A DNA stretch of 64,000 nucleotides, taken from contig NC_020166.2 in NCBI RefSeq assembly GCF_000224145.3, positions 6,371,632 to 6,435,631 of the forward strand, read 5' to 3'. The translations under genes were made by a program, and so were the position numbers. The notes below the pieces were generated by a model. That model made no database searches, was not told the DNA's origin, and was given only the letters and a program-made list of their open reading frames with translations. Positions 9,580 through 21,330 of this stretch are shown in pieces; positions within the stretch are counted from its first letter, which is position 1; the number at the start of each line of letters is the position of its first letter. The DNA is from Ciona intestinalis. Taxonomy: Eukaryota > Chordata > Ascidiacea > Phlebobranchia > Cionidae.

Positions 9580-12500
9580 CTATTCTAAACTAACATTAAC
9601 CATAGTGCATACCGCTGCAATAAATATCATAATAGACCAAGATATATTATTTCGAGTTGAAGTCCCTCGGGCAAGCGGCACGGTTGCTTTTTGGATCCAA
9701 TCTTTTAACTCTGGTTTGTTTTGCCGCAAAGCTTCTTCTCCTACTATCACCTCAACTTTCTTGTGGTAGTCGTTCAGGTATTTTATCTGTAAGGTCAAAG
9801 CGGTCTCTGAGTTGTCTCGTATAGAATAAGCTACTTTAAAATTTAAAACTCACACCAAAATTGTTCTTTAACTTAGTCATTTATTCATTCATTCAAAATG
9901 CAATTTTCTTGTTTTTAAAGGGAATAAAGACTTAAACGTGTTGGGGGGAGATGGGACACCTTTATATTAATATGTTTTCTCGTCCGATTTAATGGCAAAC
10001 AAAGAACATTCAAAAAATTAAAAAAAGTCGCTTTTATAGACCGTATTTGATTGTTTCAAACACGTTCAGAAAATTTGGATATTACGCGATAAAGGTGTCC
10101 CGTCTTTCCCTGTCCTTGACCTATGGCAATAAATACCGGCAGCATTAAAGCTTGAACTCGGTACGTTGCTTCTTATATATAGCGTGCGACCCATGATATT
10201 TTTAACGCATATTATAAGCTAAGGTATAGCGTACCTGTTTATCGCTCAGTAAATCAACATTAATCATTTTAAGTTGAATAGGAGCCAACGTGACTGGGTC
10301 GAATGTATAAAACTTGTATCCTCCAAAGTTGTGCTGGGTGAAAATAATACATTTGTAATTTCTTTCTCCGTTTTGACAATTAACGTTTAAGTTGTTACAC
10401 GCCTCATACCACATACCTCGGTCACTGCCTCAACAACTACGTTCACGTTTTCGATTCTTATCCCAAATTCACCATCTTGGTAAAAACCGGGTTCTGGAAA
10501 AGTGGGAAATAGTTTAGAAGCTGACACTTCGATACAACTCGCCGAAATGGTATAACGTACCGTGTCTCATTGCGCACCCTGCATTCTGACCTCTTTTGGT
10601 TAGAATTTTCCGTGTATAATTGTGGTTTTATAAATTATGGGACTAAAGGTAAACCACAGTTGTTATGATACGCTAAAGTTGTGTATACAAAACTTATTGT
10701 TTATGTATTTTTAATTGGTATTTTGCATAACCTAGTAACCGATGGGTTACATCAACCGATCAATTCACGTCTCACAAAATATTGTTACTAATGACTTCAT
10801 AGAGATCTCACCGACGCTTGTAAACATTCCAGGTTGTAGAGGATATCCTCCGCCAACTGCATTTCCAATACCCGGTGGATCTATGGGTTTTATTAGTTTA
10901 AACAGTTTATAATATGTAATTGCATGAGATGTTTGAGATGTATCGACTTGTTAAAGTATCGTGTGTAGCGTTATCTACAGGTGCTGCTGTATGTAAAGAA
11001 CTGGGAGGCTTATATAAAGAAGTTTGTGTGAGGCTTTAAAAATGTTGTTGCATTGGGCAACACAAATATTGAAACACGTAATAAAGGAGGACAAATCAAA
11101 ATGGAAATATTGCTTTGTCTTCAAACTTAATTTGGAGTCGATAAAAACTATACATACATTCGTGAATGCAGAGATATTGACCAACCCCGTGGCCCGTCCC
11201 ATGTCTGTATTCTAATCCAACGTCATACAGATGTCTTCGTGCAAGCATGTCCAGATAGTTTCCATCTTTCGTGTAGGGAAAGATAGCACTTTGCGTGTCG
11301 ATTTGACCCATCAATACACGGGTAAACGCTTCCTATCAAATTTAATTCACCAATAAAACACAGCTATTGAAAATATTCAGTCATATATTACTTTGGGGTA
11401 AGATGGAATACCGTTGGTACCTATATAAACCCTGTACAACATTAACAACTTTTCCGCCGGACTATACGGGTATACAACTCGTCTAAAATATAAAGGAGAA
11501 CGAAACATTTCCCATCTTACCCCACCATATACTGTATTATTCATATCTAATATATAATATACCTTCTCAAAGTCCGTCGGTGTTCCGAAATGTACAGAAC
11601 GCGTGACGTCAGTTGTGCCTTCAAAGTACTGACCACCAGAATCTATCATGTAAACTTCTGTTGTCGTGAGTGGTCGGTTTGTTTCAGGTGTGGAGCTATT
11701 ATTAATAATGAAGAATAAATTGTTTGTATTTCTTTAAAGCGTACTGTGGGGAAAGATGGGACAATTTTAGCACACAATATCCAAATATCCTGATCGTGTT
11801 TTAAACAATTAGCAACGGCCTATATGGAAGTAGTGAGATACGGTTTTGTAATTCTTTAAAAGTTCTTTTGTTTACCGCCGTTTTGAGTCTTGCCAAAATG
11901 CTTGGGTTTAAACAAAATACTCCATCATACCGGTAGTGTATGATGGCAGCGTTTGGACCACTGGCTGAAATGGATCCGAAACTGAGGCCCTTGCTTGTAG
12001 GTTGAGCGAGTCGTAGGTTTTTGACTTTTTCAGCTCCATTCAGCTCATCAACGGTCCCCTTCGGAACGTTTATTTCCAACCATTGTAAATATTCACATAG
12101 AGCAACGGCATCGTATATCTGAGAACAAAATAGGTACAAAGCTTAGTGTGTAGCAGGGTGGGAAAGACGGGACACATTTAGCACATAATATCCAAATATC
12201 CGGGTCATGTTTTAAACAAATAATTACGTTCTATGGGGGTCGTAAGGACACGGTTTTATATTTTTTTAAAATGTTTTTTTTGTTTACTGCCAATTGGGGA
12301 AAGAAAAGAAATAAAATATGTCCCATCTTTCCCCACCCTAATATATATATATTAAACAATCCCTGAATATTAAAATATTATATTGTGTTTCTGTTTACTT
12401 ACATGAGCTTGTCGCATAGCTTCGATTTCTTTCGAATTCTTTACTGACTTTGGAATCTTCAGTGGAGATATATCAGAAATCTGGTGGTCCTGATACATAA

Positions 12501-15500
12501 GATCGATTAAGTTATAGTTATGTGTTTGGTCTTCCGTATACTTCATATATACACCATACATGCGTCATATAAATAAGACTACACTCTTGTGTGAACAGAA
12601 TAAATATAAATGAATAATAAATCACTGCCATATACTACTAAAGGGAATTTTCCTGTTTTTTATAGGAGGATAGGGTAAAGGTAATGTTTACATTCTTGTT
12701 ATTCGTCCAATTTAGCGGTAAACAAACAATATTTGTAGAGTTATATAACCGCAACCCCACGACACTAAATTATCGTTGTTAAATTCAAAAAACATGATCT
12801 GGAAATATGGGATTAAGGTGGTAACGGTATCCCATCTTACACCCCAGTATATACTACACTATACCGGTCATTGGTTAGAATATGCACTTTTTACCTCATC
12901 CACCACACTGTACATTCCGTATGTCGTTCCATCGCTAGGCAACCAAAATATGGCATTACTCTGCGTCGTGGTCAGTTGCTGCAAATATGGCCGAGCATTC
13001 TCGTACGGTTGCACAGTCGCACACGTGTTGTTAGACTCGCAACCTATTTCGGCAGAAATCAGTTTTTCACACCGAAACTAAAAGCGCAAAAATATGCTTA
13101 CCTTGTTTAGCGAGGTGATCCTTGATTTCTTGCTTAGCGAAATATGACATGTTACCAAACAACACCACGTCCGTCATACCAATCACAGTGTATGATGTGA
13201 ACACTGGTGTGTAAGGTATGTCGCTTCCCCGTAAGTTAAAAAACCCTGCAGTGTTTAACAAAATGAGTAGATTATATGATTTAAAACAACATGGAAACAT
13301 ATGTTTAGGAATATTTTCCCATAGCCATATATACATTGGTAGATTAAAACATACAGATATTTTATGAAAGTGAAATTTGCTTACATGCGTTTTCATCGAG
13401 CACTGTAAGCAACAAATAATCAACTGCAGCACTTTTCATTTCTTTTCTTACATCCAACAACTTATCCTGTAATATACAGATCGTTTACCATCTTCGCCCG
13501 CTTACCAAGTGTGCCAACTAACCGTCCACTCTACTCCAGCATATTGAACCGGCAACACAACGACTTCGTCTCCATCTAGCGGTGGTCGGTCCGTCCATAC
13601 ATTGTCAACAATGTCAGGGATTGACTGATTCAGTGCAACACCACCCGACGCCAAGTTGGAGGCGTAGATTAGCCAAAGTTCTGAAAGGCATTCATTCCCA
13701 AAAACAAGCAAAATATATTCATAATGTTAAAAGGAATCGCACGGTATCTTTTAAACAATCTTGGAAATTTTACGGGCAAAGTCTTTTGAATGAAACATGG
13801 AATTACTCTTCTTGTAAAACGCCGGATGGCAAACAAAACACGTTGGGGCAAAAAATTACTTTTCTTAGAAGTGGGATTTCAGGCAGTACGTTATGCGCCT
13901 GATAGCAACAGCATCAAAATATGCCTAACTAATGCTTGTCGGCTTGTTTTTGATGTCCATACAAGAGCGACATTGTTTGTTCTTGTATTTACATAAAGTG
14001 ATGTGAAAGTGAGGTCACCTATTGAAAACAGGAAAGGGTTGCCTCCAACATTCATGCCAGGTCCTAATTCTTGCACCAACCATTCTTCTATTGTGGGTAC
14101 GCCTTGTTCGCCTGCAAAATGTTTGCATATCATTTTTATGATGACTCATATTTTGTAACATTACCGGTAATAAAATTTTTGCAACGCAATTGTTGGCGGT
14201 AAAGTCAAACACACATACTTGATCAGAATTTGGACCAAACGTATGATTCTTTATTTGAAATGCGAGACTTACCTATTTTCATGAGACTCCAATTGCAATC
14301 TAACTCTTGTTCTGCCTGTAAGAAGTAACGTCCGTCCGTCCACATTGCAGCTTTCGTCAAAGTGACAACCGCTGTCCCAGCAGATCCAGTAAACCCACTG
14401 ATCCAGACGCGTCTCTTTTCACTCGGAGCCAGGTACTCACTCTAAACATACACGCAAGTGAAAGATACTGAAAATATATTTTACAAAATTGAGATGTTAT
14501 GGAACTAAGCGTGATGTGGTTTATTCTTAAGCACGGAGACCTATATTGTGTCTCGGTCGAGCTTTTCTTTTTATTTGTTTGCTATAGGCGTGTATAAGTA
14601 CCTGGTTGTGGGTCGTATATGGTTATTTTCGTTCAGTGTTCATGGTATATGTAACTGATTTACCATATTGGTTTTGACGCATGCGTGTTTTACTAAAAAC
14701 CACCATCGCAAGATGATTACCGACTGCTTTGCCACCGGCCTGACCGCGATATATTATATGGTGGCTTTCCGCCAACATTTGGGTGACCTTACGGTATGAA
14801 AGGCGGAATCAATTATCTCGTCGATGGGCAATTTAATAACAGAACTCATACTGATCAGATACAAAACACGTTTTAGCTTTTTTCGTTTTAAAGTATTACT
14901 CACCAAGTGTGCGTCGCTCGAAGGAATTATGTAAGCTTGGAAGTCACTTTTTATCATTTCGGATCTTAGGTCTCCGAGCCGCTGTGTTGTGTCTGTAGCG
15001 GTAGGCTGCAATAGAAGATACGTATTTATTATGTTGTTATGGTTTGACTTATTCTGCTTATTTTTGGTAAATTTCTGTTTTTTTTAAAACGAAAATGTTC
15101 AAGTTACGCTCATACGGGTGGCAACGTCGAGTCTCGAACCCGTTTCCTCTAAAGTAAACTACCTGTCTAAAAAGTTTAAAATCATAGGTTTAATTTATGG
15201 TACATCACGAACATTGTCCGGACAGGCTTTGTTGTTCTTAACGATTCCGTGTGATTCAAGTTGTCTTTCATCGAGAATATTCGACCTCCCATCACTTTGT
15301 GCTACGAGGGCATTCGTTATTGTTGCAACTGATGAAAAACACAATTAATCTACGCACTATTTTTTAGGAAATTGTTTCGTTCAATTGCATTAACCAATTT
15401 CGCTTTGCGTGCAAAATAGATTTGGTTCACGCCTGAAGTTTTAATTCAATAATTTTATATTAAACATTTTTTTTATATAAATACACCGTGATCGAAGAGC

Positions 15501-15549
15501 ACATATACTTACAAAAAATAATTTGCAGGACAGTTCCCAAAACACGCAT
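9580..15549 (-). CDS. XPNPEP2: Xaa-Pro aminopeptidase 2 (membrane aminopeptidase P), 17 exons, 697 aa
   Basis: Exons (minus): 15513-15549, 15204-15328, 14904-15005, 14273-14441, 14019-14111, 13523-13680, 13385-13466, 13102-13245, 12895-13043, 12403-12489, 11931-12118, 11563-11695, 11158-11332, 10812-10880, 10417-10493, 10235-10333, 9580-9786; 698 codons, human XPNPEP2 being ~674 aa. M24B metallopeptidase removing an N-terminal residue that precedes proline. Seen: signal peptide (MRVLGTVLQIIFFATITNA); creatinase-like N domains; pita-bread domain with metal ligands D463, D474, H537, E571 and E585, whose spacing (11, 63, 34, 14) equals that of human XPNPEP1. H533 in HGTGHGVG is the usual catalytic histidine. 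The C terminus is hydrophobic (SWSIMIFIAAVCTMVNVSLE), fitting a GPI-anchor signal, so it should act at the cell surface. The usual HEW after the metal histidine is HEY. The weakest splice site is the donor of exon 2. Five introns or intron pairs carry MITE copies. Confidence 0.96.
9941..10118 (-). mobile_element. MITE copy in the last XPNPEP2 intron
   Basis: Inverted ends GGGGGGAGATGGGACACC and AAAGGTGTCCCGTCTTTCCC with the reverse-oriented core (TTTTCTCGTCCGATTT first). Confidence 0.8.
11391..11529. mobile_element. Short, diverged relative of the MITE in an XPNPEP2 intron
   Basis: Ends TTTGGGGTAAGATGG and CCCATCTTACCCCACCATA are inverted, but the interior is shorter and differs from the main family. 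Confidence 0.55.
11744..11880 (+). mobile_element. MITE, left two thirds only, next to XPNPEP2 exon 11
   Basis: GTGGGGAAAGATGGGACA, then the usual core up to GTTTACCGCCG, where the family sequence stops and a stretch leading to exon 11 begins. The right end is missing. Confidence 0.7.
12152..12350 (+). mobile_element. MITE copy in an XPNPEP2 intron
   Basis: GCAGGGTGGGAAAGACGGGA at the left, TATGTCCCATCTTTCCCCAC at the right, standard core between, TA repeats outside. Confidence 0.8.
12658..12851 (-). mobile_element. Diverged MITE copy in an XPNPEP2 intron
   Basis: Reverse-oriented core (ATTCGTCCAATTTAGCGGTA, then GACACTAAATTATCGTTGTT) with a worn left end and a right end GGTATCCCATCTTACACCCC. 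Confidence 0.65.
15113..15160 (-). repeat. Possible tRNA-like (SINE) scrap in XPNPEP2 intron 2
   Basis: The minus strand reads AACGGGTTCGAGACTCG, a good RNA polymerase III B box, but no matching A box is seen at the right distance. Probably a decayed SINE head. Confidence 0.25.
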
Positions 15550-16933
15550 TTTTAAATGCAACTTTATCGAACCGTCACCTAACCAGAACTCCGCACTTCG
15601 ACACGAGCAAGAGATTCAGCGAATGGATTTGAAAAAAACGCTGCTGGATTGCAGCAATGCAGGAAATCACCCTGCTCGTTGAATCATCAAAAGTTAATGT
15701 GTAACGGAACCAACGTGTCGGAGCGTTTTAACGATAGAGAGTTATGTAGTTATTGACAAACCTTTTGAACTAACTATGTTCATAACAAACGTGTTGCCCC
15801 TCGTACTAGGGATTTGAATTTAAAGCAAACGATGACGAAGGGTTTTAGTGGTATTCGATTAAGACAAATATTCCTATAAATAGGCGTGTACTCGGTACTG
15901 ATGGGGCGTGGCAACGTTATGGTTGACTATATGAAGATATGGAGACTAAGAAATATTGGCACAAATTTCCGATTCCGCTACAATAAAATTTTCGCTTGGT
16001 GATTCGTATTTTACAATCCTGCTTAAATGACTGAGTATATACGTGGCTAGTAATGATTTTAGTAGAAATATTTGGGCATAGTTTGCATTAACAGTTCGTA
16101 TATTTTATTATTACTACAATAATCCAAACCCATATCGATTGAACTAAGATCGACCTACCATCAGTGCAACTTGTACTTTGTTCGCAAACTTGCAAAAATT
16201 CCGGTTTATTTATTTGTTTACGGTCCTGGAGATTGGAACAAGGTTCAGAAGTTTAAAGAGAGTCCAAATATTCGATATCGGACCAGTTGACGTCACTGAA
16301 GCTCGTAAGCGACGTGAGGTGTATGAAACAGAACACTCGTGTGATAACGACCGTCGTTGCCCCGTCCATGGCCTACTAAAGATATTTTAAGTAGCCCATG
16401 CCCCGCCGTATATATAAGGTGGAGAAGTAAGGCGACACTGCACTGGGTTAAATAAAAGAGAATAACTCTAATGGATACACACTTTTAACAAGTAAATAAA
16501 TGTACAAGCATGAGTACAACTCTAGGATAGTGTGTTGAACTGTAAATTTACACTAGTTAACATTGTCGTCTCGCAGTAATTATGTGCAATGATAAGGTTC
16601 ATATATATTCATCATATGCGATGTTTAACTATAAAATGATGTTTTAATTGTGACCAACTGTAGGGAAAAAGTTGATTTGTTCCGTCCTTGCTTAAATTGA
16701 AAATAGTTTGATGCCGTTGCGTTAAAGCGGAAGCACCAACAAGAAATCAAATTTGTACATGGAAATTGGTGCTTGCCATTTATTTTACTATCATTTTTAT
16801 CACATTGGCAAACATCGCTTGTATCGAAGTCGTTATATAACCCCGCATCCACCAGCTAATGCAAGGGGGGCTAACCACTTTATGTCACGGCGCAGGACAA
16901 TAGCGGGAAAAGTAACACCAGCATGTGTTTATT
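15550..16933. other. Intergenic between XPNPEP2-like and the sulfotransferase
   Basis: Upstream region of XPNPEP2 and downstream region of the sulfotransferase. Apart from a partial SINE (16270-16370), which includes a TGACGTCA at 16288-16295, nothing is recognised. Confidence 0.55.
16270..16370 (+). repeat. Partial SINE (3' part of the 18.1 kb family)
   Basis: GAAACAGAACACTCGTGTGA, then ACGACCGTCGTTGCC, match the second half of the full element at 18120-18425. The tRNA-like head is absent. Confidence 0.65.
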
Positions 16934-17126
16934 ATAGTAGGATGGGGAAAGATGGGGCACCTTTTTAATCTGTTTTCTCGTCCTACTTAGTTGTAACCAA
17001 AGAACATTTAAAGAGTTTTAAACCTGTATCCTCGCAGCTCCCATAAACCATTGTTAATTGTTTAAAAGACAATCAGGATAATTGAAAATATGTGCTTAAA
17101 GGTGTCCCATCTTACCCTACAGTAAT
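16934..17126 (-). mobile_element. MITE copy downstream of the sulfotransferase
   Basis: GTAGGATGGGGAAAGATGGG at the left, AAAGGTGTCCCATCTTACCC at the right, reverse-oriented core with TTAATTGTTTAAAAGACAAT. Confidence 0.85.
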
Positions 17127-17203
17127 ATATTATTAAATACAAACAAACAATTACAGCAAATTCTGAATATTTAAAGGCAGCAGGTTGTGTTTTGAATATT
17201 CTT

Positions 17204-17209
17204 TTTATT
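17204..17209 (-). terminator. Poly(A) signal AATAAA directly after the sulfotransferase stop
   Basis: On the minus strand the end reads AAGTGAAATAAAAAG: the signal follows the TGA with no spacer, implying a 3' UTR of only some 20-30 bases. Confidence 0.55.
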
Positions 17210-18789
17210 TCACTTGTAATTTGACCGAAATTTTAAACAGTTTAAGATTGTGTTAACGTAACATTTCATCCTTGTTGGGTTTTGGTAAACCTTGTAACCG
17301 CAATAAACTCCAAGAAGAGTAAGAACTCCTAGAGAAAACATTGTTTCTCTCCACATTCTGACCATGGTCGGGTGTTGCCTCGACTCATCTAATAACGAAG
17401 CTGCCACGTTTAAATGAGGAAAGGGCGTGTCTGGTATTTTTTCACCGAGGAATTCACAGATTGGTTTCCAACCGTCGCCGAATTTGTACACCAATAGTTT
17501 ATCCTTTGGTGCTTCCTTCATATAAACATTATTATGTTGTTTAATCAATTACCCCGAAAACGCTTACTCATACTTGTAAAACCGAACAGTTGTGGTTTCT
17601 ATAATTGCGTTTCCAAAGCATTTCGTTGAAGCAGAAATTAGACCAGGGCGATTTCCTGGCGATTCCTGTAAAATAACTGCATTTGGTGGTAGATGTTGAA
17701 AAGAGACTAAATCTATTTTTATAATTGTAATACGTAAGACTCTGTATATTAAAAATAAAAGCATACTTTAGTTTTCTTTGCGTTAATACAGTTTACCCCT
17801 TCGAAAATGAACTCACCCCACGCTTTGTTGAAAAGAAAATGTTGCCAACCAAAATAGGACAAGGTTTGCATTAAGACATACATTGGATCAGAAACGATCG
17901 ACGCCATTTGTTTTTTCATGCTATACACCCAGACTGTCTCGTCGCGAATGCAAATTATTAGCTGAAAAGCAAGTGTGATGCTAGTTACGACTGACTAATT
18001 CTTGTTTGGCAGGGCAAAGTTTACGCCAACAACATAGGTGCAGTCATTGCACACCGTTGGGCGTTTTTTTAATCCTTTTGATTAACAGCAGCAGGGCGTA
18101 CGGGTCTATCTAACATCAAATCCGGTGCCGTGGCAAAGTGGTTAGCACGCCTGCCTCCAGCCCACAGAGTACAAGGTTCGTCGCTGCTAACCATTGCGGG
18201 CGTATGTGTCTTTGATGGGCAAGACACTTAACGGCAATTGCTTCAACTTAGTGGTCACTGATGGCTCGTCGAATTTATGAGCAATACGAACAAAATAGTC
18301 ACCTACAAAGTGACATACTTGCTAGTGACTCGTAGGCTGTTGAAACAAGGTATATGAAACAGAACAGCACTCGTGTTATACCGACCGTCGTTTTCCAGCC
18401 ACGCGAAAATAACGAAAGTTACATTCAAGTATCAATATTTTTTTATAGTAGGTATGTGCTCTTATTGCGCACGTATAGTTTGCCTTACATAGTTTAATAC
18501 CAAACTTTAAACAACATAATGTGCAAGACTAGAAAACCTTGGCTTCTGGAAAAGCTTCCGTCATCTCTTTCCAATACAGATAAGCAGGTGCATCGACAAC
18601 AGCATCTACATCTTTGTACATTCTTCTTAAATCTTCCACTGTTCCACCATAGTTGATTATTCTTCTCCAATCATTACCAAGATAGTATTCATTTTCAAGC
18701 CAGTCGTATGTCTTGTAACCAAACTGCCGAAACACCGCCGCCATGCTCTTGGTACCAGTTTTAGAATAACCAACGTATATGACCTTCAT
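17210..18789 (-). CDS. Sulfotransfer_4-type sulfotransferase with C-terminal membrane segment, 4 exons, 264 aa
   Basis: Exons (minus): 18538-18789, 17817-17961, 17574-17665 and 17210-17515; 265 codons. The enzyme family is a PAPS-dependent sulfotransferase. Seen: the 5'-phosphosulfate loop near the N terminus (VIYVGYSKTGTKSMAAVF), the 3'-phosphate region (LIICIRDETVWVYSMKKQ), then the family-typical stretch YRNHN..APKDKLLVYKFGDGWKPICEFLG and PDTPFPHLN. Residues ~221-238 (SLGVLTLLGVYCGYKVY) form a hydrophobic helix followed by a basic tail, so the protein is probably membrane-anchored at its C terminus. Intron 3 is only 58 nt (17516-17573). The first donor, AAG|GTTTTC, is weak but keeps the frame and restores the conserved junction. 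The substrate cannot be told. Such genes are numerous in tunicates and amphioxus. Confidence 0.9.
18120..18425 (+). repeat. Full-length tRNA-headed SINE in intron 1 of the sulfotransferase
   Basis: It begins GGTGCCGTGGCAAAGTGGTT with an A box (TGGTTAGCACGCC) and, after ~40 bases, a B-box-like GGTTCGTCGCT. The body continues through GATGGGCAAGACACTTAACG and ends near AACGACCGTCG-like and CATTCAAGT sequence. It lies opposite to the host gene. It resembles the described Ciona SINE Cics-1, but I could not compare them. Fragments of the same family occur at 16.3, 52.7, 57.5, 60.0 and 61.5 kb. Confidence 0.75.
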
Positions 18790-20460
18790 GCTTAAAAACT
18801 AAAATTTAGTGAACCACTTCTCTCATACAATTTTAAATTTCCACCTACGAAACGCTGCCGTTGCTAAAAAAATTGACAAGAGCAGTTTCAAAATTATATT
18901 GTGCCTGGAAACAACACCGACAGAATATAACCGGTATGGTTTGAACTGAAGCTATAGTAAGCACCTTATGTAAGTTCAACAAATGTAGGTTTGTTGTATT
19001 ATCTTTTACGAGGATTAAGTACACTTGAACTCACCGTATAAATAAGTCATGTAAGGCAATTTAGCCTACACAGCAATGCTATGACGGGTTACAATAATTT
19101 TTATTTGTTACTAGAAATTAGGTTACAGTATATACTGAATATTACTTTAGTATACAATATGAATAGGTTCTATAATTACTCGATGAACCTTATTAAAACT
19201 TCCAATATTTTGTGGTTTGGGTGTTTGAATCACCAATTTAGTATCGTAGTTGAAAAAATGTGCAGAAAATTTCGTATTGTTTTTTTTTTGTTTTATAAAA
19301 TCAGTTTTAGTTTTGTAAGAAAACGAAGATATGTAAATGTATAAGTAAAATGGACGGGGAGTTATATGGCTCAAATTAAAGATGAAATCATAACAAAAAT
19401 AACGTTTAAAAATTATAAAATAAATAAAGTTTACTTGGAAAAAAAACTAGCAAGACCCGATAATTTTGCTGGCTTAACTGTAAGTTGCAAAATACTATCA
19501 ATTTAAAATGTTTATTTTTTATACCGTCTTACCCCACTTTGTAGTTTTGTAAGTTGTTACAATGACGCCCCGTCACGTGTTAAAAGTGCTTGCATCACAA
19601 CCAGATGATACAATAGATGTCGAAGACTGCTAGTAGTTTTTTTTCATTGTACCCTTGGTGATGGTTTCATTCATTCGTTCATTCATTTACTTACATGCCT
19701 AATCTACAGCACAGAACTGCGATAGGCATTGCAAGTTTGATAACGGTTAAAAGGGATTTGAAGTCAAATACTATAAAGTGGTGTACAGATAGTTCTCACT
19801 TACTTAAATATACAATTTTAATTTTCGGTTTAAATGGTAGCGTTTTCAAGAAAACGTAACTGTAATTTGTACCGATGACGTCACGGGTGATCCGTTTACT
19901 GTGGGCGGTTTGTCTTCCGGGTGCCATATACCATTGCTACAGGGCTCAAATTATCATTAGAACTAATATGAAAGTAAGGCGTAATATTTTATATTATTGT
20001 TAATCGTTTTATGTACGGAGTATATTTATAAAACATATGGAAATGGCGACGGTTATTTATTTACACTACAGTTTACACGGTGTTTATTTAATCATCCGTA
20101 TTTTTGTGTGTACTACGCAAAGCAAGACTAGTAAATACATGTTTTACACATCAGAGTCCGTTTATAAACATGCTTATTTATATTACTCACTCTGATACAT
20201 ATGATTCAATTTAATAAGTTTAGAACACTTGAAAGTTTTGCCCCCAATATATTGATTTTTGTCAGATACGCTTGAGTGGTTTATGTTTTGGTAGACAAAT
20301 GTCAATCATTCCCGTAAGCAACAACAGCATGTAGTTTATGACATGAGTCTGTTCTTAACTTCTTACCAATTGTGAACAACTGTTGTGTTTAGCGCTTTAT
20401 TCTTATAACAGCACGGTTATATATTTGCTGCTACTAAATTTACCAGGATTGTGACGTAAA
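18790..20460. other. Divergent intergenic region, sulfotransferase / SPG21
   Basis: Holds the upstream regions of both genes. A TGACGTCA palindrome (CRE/ATF type) sits at 19876-19883 beside a GC-richer patch to ~19935. A pyrimidine-AG (TTTACCAG at ~20438-20446) just before the SPG21 ATG could be a spliced-leader acceptor. No other gene or repeat is recognised. Confidence 0.45.
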
Positions 20461-21330
20461 ATGGCTCAATTGAACGTTCCTAACGTGTTTATGAAATCAA
20501 ACGAATATCATTCCTTTCAAAGTTCCGTTCCACTAAAACAGATTATTGTTGACGACAACGGGGTTAAAGTTTGGAGATTTTATGACACTGGTGCAAGATC
20601 AAACACTTCTCATCCTATCATTTGCCTTCCTCCAGCATGTGGTACAGCAAATATATTCTACCAGCAAATCGTTTCACTCTCATCAATTGGATACAGGGTA
20701 ATTGCAATTGACTATCCGGTGTATTGGTCAGCGGAAGAGTTTTGCGTTGGTTTGCGAAAGTTTATTGACACTTTGCGTTTAAGCAAAGTGCATTTGTTTG
20801 GCTGCTCTTTGGGAAGTTTTCTTGCCATGAAGTTTGCTGAAAAACTTGGAAATAAACATTATGTAGCTTCGTTGTTTCTTTGCAATCCCTTTGCAGATAC
20901 AACTTTGCTAAAGAGCCCTTTCACTCCATATGCATACTTTGCATTACCTTCTCTTGTTTTAAAACGATTTGTACTAGGCGACTTACCGTTAAAGTTTGTG
21001 AGTATTACACAAGCCAACAGCCTTGACTTTGTAGTTGAACGTTTAGAATCTGTCACACAAAAGGAAATTGCCTCAAGGTTGGCACTTCAATATCATAGCA
21101 ACTACATAAAGTTCCCACAGAGATTACAAAGTATTCCAGTAACCGTCATGGACACATTTGATGATATGACTTTATCTCAAACAGTAAAAGATGATGTGTA
21201 TAAGTGTTTACCACTTGCTAAGAGAGCACATCTGAAAACAGGTGGCTACTTTCCATATTTAAGCGAGAGTATGCAAGTAAACCTTCATCTTCGTGTACAT
21301 TTACAGCCATTTGACAAGACGGATAGTTAG
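20461..21330 (+). CDS. SPG21: Maspardin, alpha/beta-hydrolase-fold protein, intronless, 289 aa
   Basis: A single uninterrupted frame matching vertebrate maspardin along nearly all its length: VPLKQIIVDDNGVKVW, LPPACGTANIFYQQI, GYRVIAIDYPVYWSAEEFC, HLFGCSLGSFLAMKFAE, VERLESVTQKEIASRL, RRAHLKTGGYFPYL-like. Maspardin is an endosomal/trans-Golgi protein that binds CD4 in mammals and is lost in Mast syndrome. The nucleophile-elbow GCSLG (S116) is kept, but the family is thought to lack the full catalytic triad. The protein stops ~20 residues before the human C terminus. The vertebrate gene has many introns, so its intronless state here is notable. The start has a plain upstream AG and no earlier in-frame ATG. 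Confidence 0.96.
   Translation: MAQLNVPNVFMKSNEYHSFQSSVPLKQIIVDDNGVKVWRFYDTGARSNTSHPIICLPPACGTANIFYQQIVSLSSIGYRVIAIDYPVYWSAEEFCVGLRKFIDTLRLSKVHLFGCSLGSFLAMKFAEKLGNKHYVASLFLCNPFADTTLLKSPFTPYAYFALPSLVLKRFVLGDLPLKFVSITQANSLDFVVERLESVTQKEIASRLALQYHSNYIKFPQRLQSIPVTVMDTFDDMTLSQTVKDDVYKCLPLAKRAHLKTGGYFPYLSESMQVNLHLRVHLQPFDKTDS

Noticed and set aside
11881-11930. Extension of XPNPEP2 exon 11 through GVFCLNPSILARL
   Set aside because: The frame is open, but the donor at 11930 joins to exon 12 to give HYRSTPETNRPL, which matches the family and closes the phase; the longer form does not.
19081-19374. Overlapping ~80-codon open frames on both strands
   Set aside because: AT-rich, compositionally unlike any real exon here, no splice context and no recognisable protein.
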